Source: Betaproteobacteria bacterium (GTDB taxonomy: Bacteria; Pseudomonadota; Gammaproteobacteria; Burkholderiales; Burkholderiaceae). Taken from it: a stretch of 19,285 bases of DNA. The DNA is taken from NCBI GenBank assembly GCA_947468785.1, contig CANIMS010000005.1:1-19285 (forward strand), read 5' to 3'. Positions 1 to 5,649 of the stretch are shown here, piece after piece (the stretch's first letter is position 1; each line of letters starts with the position of its first letter). A program made the translations under genes and the position numbers. The notes below the pieces were generated by a model. That model was not told where the DNA came from. It worked only from the letters and a program-made list of their open reading frames with translations, and did no database searches.

Positions 1-598
1 ACTCTGGGTTACCAAAAGTTAAGCGCAACTGACCAGTAACCGTATCCATTCCGACGGTAGCCAAGGCAAAACCGAGCATCATCGCAGAGATCGTCTTGAA
101 CGGGGAGCCTTTATTCATACCCACAAAACTACAGAAGGTCAGCAAGTACACCGAGAAGAATTCCGGGGGGCCAAACTGCAACGCGAACTTAGCCACTAGA
201 GGCGCCAAGAAGGTAATCATCACAATCGCAAAGAAGGCACCAACGAAAGAAGAGGTAAATGCGCCAGTTAATGCTTCACCTGCTTTACCATTACGCGCCA
301 TTGGATAGCCGTCAAAGGTAGTCGCAACAGACCAGGGTTCACCTGGGATATTAAAGAGAATGGAGGTAATCGCACCGCCAAACAAAGCGCCCCAGTAGAT
401 ACAAGAGAGCATGATGATGGCTGAAGTCGGTGGCATTGTGAAAGTCAATGGCAACAGAATCGCAATTCCGTTTGCACCACCAAGACCTGGGAGAACGCCG
501 ATGATGACACCTAGTGTTACACCAACAATCATCAACAATAAATTAAAGGGTGTCATTGCGACGGCAAAGCCGCCGAATAGAGCGTTAATTTCTTCCAA
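1..598 (-). CDS. tctA: TctA-family large permease subunit of a tripartite tricarboxylate transporter (partial, C-terminus beyond window)
   Basis: Large membrane subunit of a TctABC secondary transporter, which takes up carboxylates delivered by a periplasmic TctC/Bug protein. The first 199 residues of a protein normally near 500 aa are visible; the rest lies beyond position 1. The family's Gly/Pro-rich signature (GVLPGLGGANG, residues 34-44) follows the first membrane segment, and a second conserved Gly/Pro segment, ILFNIPGEP (80-88), comes later. Several hydrophobic helices are visible (about 12-34, 43-52, 60-82, 115-135, 147-160). No ATG lies at the expected start. I chose TTG at 598-596 because an AAGGAG ribosome binding site sits about 6 bases upstream and the next residues (EEINALFGGFAVAMTP) look like a normal TctA N-terminus. 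It lies 43 bases after tctB and is last in the tctC-tctB-tctA operon. The substrate cannot be told from sequence. Confidence 0.93.
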   Translation of the reverse strand, partial: MEEINALFGGFAVAMTPFNLLLMIVGVTLGVIIGVLPGLGGANGIAILLPLTFTMPPTSAIIMLSCIYWGALFGGAITSILFNIPGEPWSVATTFDGYPMARNGKAGEALTGAFTSSFVGAFFAIVMITFLAPLVAKFALQFGPPEFFSVYLLTFCSFVGMNKGSPFKTISAMMLGFALATVGMDTVTGQLRLTFGNPE

Positions 599-641
599 CT
601 TGGACTCCTTCTTTTCTAATCTTTTTTAATAATTATTCTTT

Positions 642-1169
642 TTATTGCACGCCTACAAACTCGAGTGGATTAATCCATGAGCCATGTGGCAATGGAACCT
701 GGAACCAGAACTCGAACATGAGGTAAAGGGCTACACTCACCCCAATAGATACGGCAACCGCCTTCCAAATTGGGTACTTTCCTAACCACACCATAAAGAT
801 TGCGATGTAAAGGGCTGAAGAAACATAAATACCAATCAATTGCACGCCTAGAACAAATACGGCAGCCGGGAGCAATACCGCCATCACCTGTTTAAAGGGC
901 TCTTTCTCAACAAATGATTCTGTTTTCTTTTTCTTATTCACGATTGCAGCTTGATACAAAGTTACCGTACTAGAGAGCAGGATGATCAAGCTGATATAGA
1001 AAGGGAAATAACCCGCCTCTGGGCCATCAGCACCCCAACTAGCGCCTAACTTGAGGCTGCCAATCATGACTGTCAAGCCAAAAGCAAGAAACAAGACAGC
1101 GGTAATGATATCCATCGCTCTGACGCTAATCACCGAGTCTTCATTTGAATTATTTGTATGTTCAGACAT
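642..1169 (-). CDS. tctB: TctB-family small membrane subunit of a tripartite tricarboxylate transporter
   Basis: Small, poorly conserved integral membrane subunit that partners TctA. The 175-residue length is usual for TctB. Hydrophobic stretches lie at about residues 20-40, 55-75, 93-110, 112-129 and 134-153, giving four or five membrane helices. A charged cytoplasmic-type loop with a KKKKK-like run (79-83) lies between the second and third. The assignment rests on this topology, the size and the position between tctC and tctA; individual TctB residues are not diagnostic. The ATG start has only a weak Shine-Dalgarno (AAAG). It begins 86 bases after the tctC stop, and that gap holds a terminator-like hairpin, so tctB and tctA are probably made at lower level than tctC. 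Confidence 0.9.
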   Translation of the reverse strand: MSEHTNNSNEDSVISVRAMDIITAVLFLAFGLTVMIGSLKLGASWGADGPEAGYFPFYISLIILLSSTVTLYQAAIVNKKKKTESFVEKEPFKQVMAVLLPAAVFVLGVQLIGIYVSSALYIAIFMVWLGKYPIWKAVAVSIGVSVALYLMFEFWFQVPLPHGSWINPLEFVGVQ

Positions 1170-1207
1170 TTGCTTTATTCACTAATAAAAGTTGTTAATC
1201 CACTGAC

Positions 1208-1242
1208 TCAAAAAATAGGACCCCCAATTGGAGGTCCTATCT
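1208..1242 (-). terminator. Intercistronic hairpin between tctC and tctB (partial terminator or mRNA stabiliser)
   Basis: An 8-base-pair stem (ATAGGACC at 1215-1222 with GGTCCTAT at 1233-1240) encloses a second self-complementary core (CCAATTGG, 1224-1231) after one C-A mismatch. On the minus strand six T residues follow (1215-1210). It begins 15 bases after the tctC stop, in the middle of the operon. It probably reduces transcription into tctB-tctA or protects the 3' end of a tctC-only message, giving excess binding protein over membrane subunits. Confidence 0.65.
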
Positions 1243-1255
1243 GATTCCCTACTGA

Positions 1256-2260
1256 TTACTTGGCCAAGAATCCAGCTTCAGCCATGAGTTGCTTGTGTAG
1301 CGCTTCATTCAAGGTCAACCAATTGGTGAACTCTTTACCTGTCATAAAGGTCTGATTGAATGCACCATCAGCCATGAACTTTTTCCACTCAGCTGTAGCG
1401 CGCACTTTTTTGAACAGCTCAATGTAAAAATCGACTTGTTCTTGAGTTACGCCAGGCGCCATAAAGATGCCACGCAACATCACGTAGTCAGTGGAAACGC
1501 CAGCCTCTTTACATGTTGGGACATCATTCCAAGACTGAGTATCGGTAATTTTTTCTTTGTAAGGCATGCGTGTGTCATCAAATACGCATAAGGCACGCAA
1601 CTTATTGGCACGCCATTGAGCCACTGCCTCAATTGGATTATTTACCGATGAATCAATGTGATTACCAACGAGCTGAACCGCTACGTCACCGCCCCCTTTA
1701 AATGGGATATAGGTAAATTTAGCGCCAGTTGCTTTTTCAATCGCTACGGTAATGATTTGATCTTCAGATTTAGAGCCGGTTCCACCCATTTTGAACTTGC
1801 CAGGACCGGCTGCTTTAGCTGCATCGATATATTCTTTTGCTGTTTTGTATGGCTTATCAACGTTATCCCACAAAACGAATTGGTCAAGAGCCAACATCGC
1901 TACTGGGGTAATGTCTTTCCAGTTAAATGGAACGCCAGTGGCTAAGGGAGTTGTAAACAAATTAGAAAGTGTGATCACAATCTTGTTTGGATCACCTTTA
2001 GCTTCTTTCATTGCCAGGAAACCTTCAGCTCCAGCACCTGCTCCTTTGTTAACAGGAATAACAGCCTGCTTCATTAAATTATTTTTGGTGATGATTCCTT
2101 GAATCATGCGCGCCATCTGATCAGCACCACCGCCGGGACCAGCAGGAATAATGAACTCAACTGGTTTAGTCGGCTCCCAAGCTGCAAATGCAGGAGATAC
2201 TCCAGTTACACCGAAAGCTAGGGCGGTAGATAACAATGCTCCTTTGAACTTCATCTTCAT
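1256..2260 (-). CDS. tctC: TctC/Bug-family periplasmic solute-binding protein
   Basis: Periplasmic receptor of the tripartite tricarboxylate transporter (Bug family, greatly expanded in Burkholderiales), which binds a carboxylate or related small molecule and presents it to TctA/TctB. A clear Sec signal peptide (positive MKMKFK, hydrophobic core, AFA cleavage site) precedes the mature start AWEPTKP. The Bug ligand-loop motif AGPGGGAD follows in the first 25 mature residues. The reading frame is open upstream to a TTG at 2275. I place the start at the ATG at 2260-2258 because GGAGG lies 8 bases before it and the signal peptide then starts with lysines. This gives 334 residues, the usual family length; another in-frame ATG lies 6 bases further in. 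It is first in the operon and is followed by a hairpin with a U-tract. The ligand is unknown. Confidence 0.92.
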   Translation of the reverse strand: MKMKFKGALLSTALAFGVTGVSPAFAAWEPTKPVEFIIPAGPGGGADQMARMIQGIITKNNLMKQAVIPVNKGAGAGAEGFLAMKEAKGDPNKIVITLSNLFTTPLATGVPFNWKDITPVAMLALDQFVLWDNVDKPYKTAKEYIDAAKAAGPGKFKMGGTGSKSEDQIITVAIEKATGAKFTYIPFKGGGDVAVQLVGNHIDSSVNNPIEAVAQWRANKLRALCVFDDTRMPYKEKITDTQSWNDVPTCKEAGVSTDYVMLRGIFMAPGVTQEQVDFYIELFKKVRATAEWKKFMADGAFNQTFMTGKEFTNWLTLNEALHKQLMAEAGFLAK

Positions 2261-2562
2261 AACATGTGCCTCCAAAAATGGTTTACCAATTTAAATTTGG
2301 CTTTTCTAATATGAGAGTGATTTTTAAACAAGATGCACAAGGAGAACTTGACTGACATCAATAATTTCAAATTCACTTCTCACGGGTTTATGCAATCTAG
2401 TAGAAACCCGAACAAAACAAGCCAAAGACAAAGGATACTTTACTTACATTTGTAATTTAATAGTGCATTTAATGTAGGAAAATGACCATATTCCAATAGA
2501 TGGATTTAATAAAACTCACTATTGATGATGGCTGGTAATTTAGGGTTTACCCTAGATAAGCT
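2261..2562. other. Intergenic region between tRNA-Thr and tctC: putative tct promoter/leader with inverted repeats
   Basis: A 302-base AT-rich stretch without a credible gene. It should carry the promoter and operator of the tctCBA operon, but I found no convincing -35/-10 pair. Three inverted repeats stand out. CGGGTTT (2383-2389) and AAACCCG (2404-2410) are separated by 14 bases. A near-palindrome CCAATTTAAATTTGG lies at 2286-2300, about 26 bases before the tctC ATG. TAGGGT-TT-ACCCTA lies at 2541-2554, just downstream of the tRNA. The first two could be regulator binding sites and the third a weak tRNA 3' hairpin; these roles are guesses. Confidence 0.4.
2541..2554 (-). repeat. Perfect short inverted repeat just downstream of tRNA-Thr
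   Basis: TAGGGT and ACCCTA arms are separated by two T residues, starting 8 bases past the encoded CCA end of the tRNA. It could be a small 3' hairpin marking the end of the tRNA transcript. There is no T-run after it on the minus strand, so it does not qualify as a normal Rho-independent terminator. Confidence 0.3.
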
Positions 2563-2638
2563 TGGTGCCGCTTGCCGGAATCGAACTGGCGACCTTTTCA
2601 TTACGAATGAACTGCTCTACCAACTGAGCTAAAGCGGC
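2563..2638 (-). tRNA. tRNA-Thr with anticodon CGU, CCA encoded
   Basis: The reverse strand folds as a complete 76-base tRNA: acceptor stem GCCGCTT/AAGCGGC, D-arm with AGTTGGTA loop, anticodon loop TTCGTAA, T-arm GCCAG-TTCGATT-CCGGC, discriminator A, and CCA encoded in the DNA. The anticodon CGU reads the threonine codon ACG. The top base pair of the anticodon stem is G27-A43, the same mismatch I recall in E. coli thrW, so it is not a sign of decay. The gene starts 14 bases after the stop codon of the DUF1854 gene on the same strand, so it may be co-transcribed with that operon and cut out by RNase processing. No integrase or duplicated tRNA end is visible nearby. Confidence 0.96.
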
Positions 2639-2652
2639 GACTAGAAAGAATT

Positions 2653-3120
2653 CTAGCGGAATCGATCCAAGAGTTTTTTACTCACTTTATCCAACTGAGT
2701 CGCATCCTTGATTAAGAATTGCATGCCATTGGAATCGGCAATGAGCAGCGTATTGCCTGCGATTCTCCGAATATCTTCCTCACCCTTGAGACGAATGCGC
2801 GTGGGGCCACGATCCGTTTCAATATCCCAAATACTTGGCGTTGCAAAAGTAGATACGCGAGTAATTTTTTCGATCACTGGCATAAATTCTCGTGCAGCTA
2901 GCTCCTCCTCAATCAAGCCTAACTCGATTTCAGGGATAAGCGCTACATCTGGATACCAAAAAAGCTCTTTACCGGATTGATCCATGATTCCAATACCAAC
3001 TCCAGGAGCGGTAATCGGAAAAGCTCTTACAGGGTGGACCCCAATATGACGAGCGCCGTGACTATCAATAAAAACCAACCTACCTAACAAATCACGCTCA
3101 AGTTGATGGGGCTTGCTCAT
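2653..3120 (-). CDS. DUF1854 family protein, partner of the cyanophycin-associated ABC transporter
   Basis: A soluble 155-residue protein that I recognise as DUF1854. From memory, such proteins are annotated as cyanophycin metabolism-associated because they accompany this kind of ABC transporter and cphA genes; no biochemical function is known to me. It has no signal peptide or membrane helix. It looks beta-rich at the N-terminus (residues 10-65, with a WYPDV segment), then an acidic helix (EIELGLIEEELAAREF, about 64-79), a region ending in SIWDIETDRGPTRIRLKGEED, and a final SNGMQFLIKD strand and helix. Its ATG overlaps the TGA of the ABC transporter gene (ATGA, 3117-3120), and a GGGGAGGAG sequence within the end of that gene is its ribosome binding site. 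This strongly suggests translational coupling and a shared complex. The most likely role is an accessory or regulatory subunit of the transporter, by inference from context only. Confidence 0.85.
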   Translation of the reverse strand: MSKPHQLERDLLGRLVFIDSHGARHIGVHPVRAFPITAPGVGIGIMDQSGKELFWYPDVALIPEIELGLIEEELAAREFMPVIEKITRVSTFATPSIWDIETDRGPTRIRLKGEEDIRRIAGNTLLIADSNGMQFLIKDATQLDKVSKKLLDRFR

Positions 3121-5450
3121 ACTCCTCCCCCTCTATTCTTAGCAACTTCTTCCAGCATCTCTTCTTCGCGCTCATCAAGACTTTCACCAATGGCGCCACC
3201 CTCAACCAATTCAGCTGCATGGCGTAATTGGGCTTGATATAGCGTGTAGTAGGCACCCTGCGCTTCCATTAATTGTTCATGTGAGCCAATCTCAACAATC
3301 TCACCTTTATCCAGAACAACTAAACGATCTGCTTTTCTTAAAGTAGAAAGGCGATGGGCAATCGCAATCGTAGTACGGCCCTTCACCAAATTATCTAGTG
3401 CTCGTTGAATTTCTTTTTCGGTTGTCGTATCGACTGAAGACGTTGCCTCATCCAAAATTAAAATACTTGGATTAATCAATAACGCGCGCGCAATAGAAAT
3501 CCGCTGACGCTCACCGCCTGATAAAGATTGGCCACGCTCACCCACTAATGAGTCATATCCCAATGGCAACCTAAGAATAAATTCATGCGCGTGGGCAGCG
3601 CGAGCTGCTTCAATAATTTCTTCGCGGCTTGCATCTGGTTTACCGTAGGCAATATTTTCGGCAATCGTGCCAAAGAATAAAAATGGTTCTTGTAATACTA
3701 GGCCGATACATTTACGGTAATCAGCAATTCCAATGCTACGAATATCGCGCCCGTCTAAAGATATTGATCCAGAGCTCACATCGTAGAAACGGCAAATCAA
3801 GTTCACCAAGGTGCTCTTGCCTGAACCACTATGGCCAACTAAACCAATCATCTCGCCCGGAGCAATATCGAGATCAATGCCTTTGGTAACCGCACGGTTG
3901 CCATACCGAAATCCCACGCCACGCATCGAGATACGACCTTTGACCTCCCCTAAGGGAGCAGGATTAATTGGCTCCGGAACACTAGAGACGTGATCCAAGA
4001 TATCAAAAATACGTTTAGCCCCTGCAGCTGCTTTTTGAGTATGAGAAACGATACGACTCATCGAATCTAAGCGCACATAGAAGCGGCCAATATACGCAAG
4101 GAAGGCAATCAATACACCAACGGTGACTTTTTGATGGGCTACTTGCCAAATACCAAAACCCCAAACTACCAATAAACCTGTTTCAGTCAAAAGTGTCACC
4201 GTAGGTGTGAACAAGCCCCAGACACGATTGACTCGATCATTAATTTGCAGATTGTGTTTATTGGAATCGACAAAGCGTTTTAGCTCACGGTCTTCCTGGG
4301 CAAAAGCCTTCACCACTCGGATACCTGGAATCGTATCGGCAAGAATATTAGTGACTTCTGACCAAATGCGATCAATCTTTTCAAAACCAAAACGCAGCTT
4401 GTCACGCACAACATGAATCATCCAGATAATAAATGGCAGGGGCGCTAAGGTGACCAAAGCCAAGAGCGGATCAATGGAAAATAAAATGGCCGCCGTCATC
4501 GTAATCATTAAGACATCTGTTGCAAAGTCTAACGCGTAGAGCGAAAGGAAGACGCAGATGCGATCAGTCTCTGCGCCAATGCGTGCGATTAAATCTCCAG
4601 TACGTTTACCGCCAAAATACTCTAATGAGAGTTTGAGTAAATGTTCAAAAGTTGTATTGCGTAGATCGGCACCAATGCGCTCACTCACCAATGCTAATAA
4701 ATAGGTTTTCCACCAGCCTAGACCCCATGCAACAATGGCCGCACCAAAGAGCGCCAAGAGATACATACTTGCCAAATGAAAATCAATTGGATTGCCCCGC
4801 TCGTACGGAATTAGTACGTGATCCATTAAGGGCATAGTGAGATAAGGCGGTATGAGCGTGGCGCCAGTAGACAAGATCGTTAGAACAAAACCGAGTAGCA
4901 GTTGTTTTTTATAAGGACGCGCAAAGCGCCATAACTTAAATAAGGTCCAAGTGGATGCAGGTACATCTACCTCAGGATCACAAGTTGGGCATGCGTCTGA
5001 GTTAGCAGGTTTGGGACTTAAGCAGACAGGACAAACTTGCTTATCGTATTCACTCACTTCCTGTTGATCTTCTTGATGAGATCGGGTCAGTTGCCTAAAG
5101 CTTGATTGAAGCCGTAAAACCTGAGGATTGACCGCTAAGGTGAAATGCCAGATCCTGAGTAAACGCTCAGCCTGCTCCAGTTTTAAGTGCCCCACCCCAG
5201 CATGATCGCCATGCACGAGACGCTCACCTTGGCTCATGGGCCAATTCTCTATCTGGGCTCCATCAGTCCAGATCAAGCCCTGCTCAGTCACCAACAGCAG
5301 ACTTCTGACAAAACGTAACTCCGCGTCTAAATCGAGCTCGACCCAGGCCAATACTGCTCCTAGGTCAGAAAATGGGGGTTCCATAGCCTCCAATGCGGTT
5401 TGCCAGTAAGTCGGCAATATGGGGGCAAAAGGTAGGATTTCTGGCTTCAT
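3117..5450 (-). CDS. Cyanophycin metabolism-associated ABC exporter (fused TMD-NBD) with N-terminal accessory domain and zinc-ribbon-like linker
   Basis: A 777-residue half-transporter of the ABCB/MsbA-like exporter type. The C-terminal part is standard: transmembrane helices from about residues 180 to 460, then the nucleotide-binding domain with Walker A GHSGSGKST (539-547), Q-loop QEP (587-589), signature LSGGERQR (643-650), Walker B ILILDEA (663-669) and switch His699. The first 160 residues are unusual. They form a soluble, probably beta-rich domain (about 30-115) with no signal peptide, then a charged segment and four cysteines, C140-x2-C143 and C154-x2-C157, spaced like a zinc ribbon. 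It presumably works as a homodimer in the inner membrane. It is divergent from cphA'-cphA and overlaps the DUF1854 gene by 4 bases. I recall this architecture being annotated as cyanophycin-associated, with substrate unknown. The ATG at 5450 has no Shine-Dalgarno; a TATACT box ends 10 bases before it. Confidence 0.9.
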   Translation of the reverse strand: MKPEILPFAPILPTYWQTALEAMEPPFSDLGAVLAWVELDLDAELRFVRSLLLVTEQGLIWTDGAQIENWPMSQGERLVHGDHAGVGHLKLEQAERLLRIWHFTLAVNPQVLRLQSSFRQLTRSHQEDQQEVSEYDKQVCPVCLSPKPANSDACPTCDPEVDVPASTWTLFKLWRFARPYKKQLLLGFVLTILSTGATLIPPYLTMPLMDHVLIPYERGNPIDFHLASMYLLALFGAAIVAWGLGWWKTYLLALVSERIGADLRNTTFEHLLKLSLEYFGGKRTGDLIARIGAETDRICVFLSLYALDFATDVLMITMTAAILFSIDPLLALVTLAPLPFIIWMIHVVRDKLRFGFEKIDRIWSEVTNILADTIPGIRVVKAFAQEDRELKRFVDSNKHNLQINDRVNRVWGLFTPTVTLLTETGLLVVWGFGIWQVAHQKVTVGVLIAFLAYIGRFYVRLDSMSRIVSHTQKAAAGAKRIFDILDHVSSVPEPINPAPLGEVKGRISMRGVGFRYGNRAVTKGIDLDIAPGEMIGLVGHSGSGKSTLVNLICRFYDVSSGSISLDGRDIRSIGIADYRKCIGLVLQEPFLFFGTIAENIAYGKPDASREEIIEAARAAHAHEFILRLPLGYDSLVGERGQSLSGGERQRISIARALLINPSILILDEATSSVDTTTEKEIQRALDNLVKGRTTIAIAHRLSTLRKADRLVVLDKGEIVEIGSHEQLMEAQGAYYTLYQAQLRHAAELVEGGAIGESLDEREEEMLEEVAKNRGGGV

Positions 5451-5649
5451 TGACTGTAAAAGTATAGTGGAGCTAGCTTTTTTAGATTTATTCCTTATGT
5501 CAACTTTAGAGGCTTGAAAGCCGTTAAATTATCAAAGAAGGCTTTTTTACGCATTTATGCTAATTTTGTGGATTTTCAATAACAACTAGAACGAGAGACT
5601 GTTTGACGCGTCACCGCCAACCTAGGCCCTGACCATCGCAACACCCTAC
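5451..5649. promoter_or_regulatory. Divergent intergenic region between the ABC transporter and cphA'
   Basis: A 199-base region that must hold promoters for both arms of the cyanophycin locus. On the minus strand there is a perfect TTGACA (5503-5498), but no good -10 at 16-18 bases. A TATACT (5466-5461) lies 31 bases further on, close to the ATG of the transporter gene. On the plus strand, GGCTT (5511-5515), AAAGCC (5517-5522) and GGCTTTTTT (5540-5548) form two mutually exclusive hairpins, the second resembling a weak terminator. The ATG of cphA' at 5650 has no visible Shine-Dalgarno. Co-regulation of the two arms is likely from their arrangement, but no operator can be named. Confidence 0.45.

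Noticed and set aside
96..629. Two plus-strand open frames (96-308 and 411-629)
   Set aside because: They lie antisense to tctA, whose protein matches its family over the whole stretch; the plus-strand translations look like nothing known.
2261..2640. Genomic island boundary at the tRNA-Thr gene
   Set aside because: No integrase, direct repeat of the tRNA end or clear change in composition is visible in the window.
5498..5503. Perfect TTGACA as -35 box of the ABC transporter promoter
   Set aside because: Nothing resembling a -10 box lies 16-19 bases downstream; the nearest TATACT is 31 bases away, so the pair cannot form one promoter.
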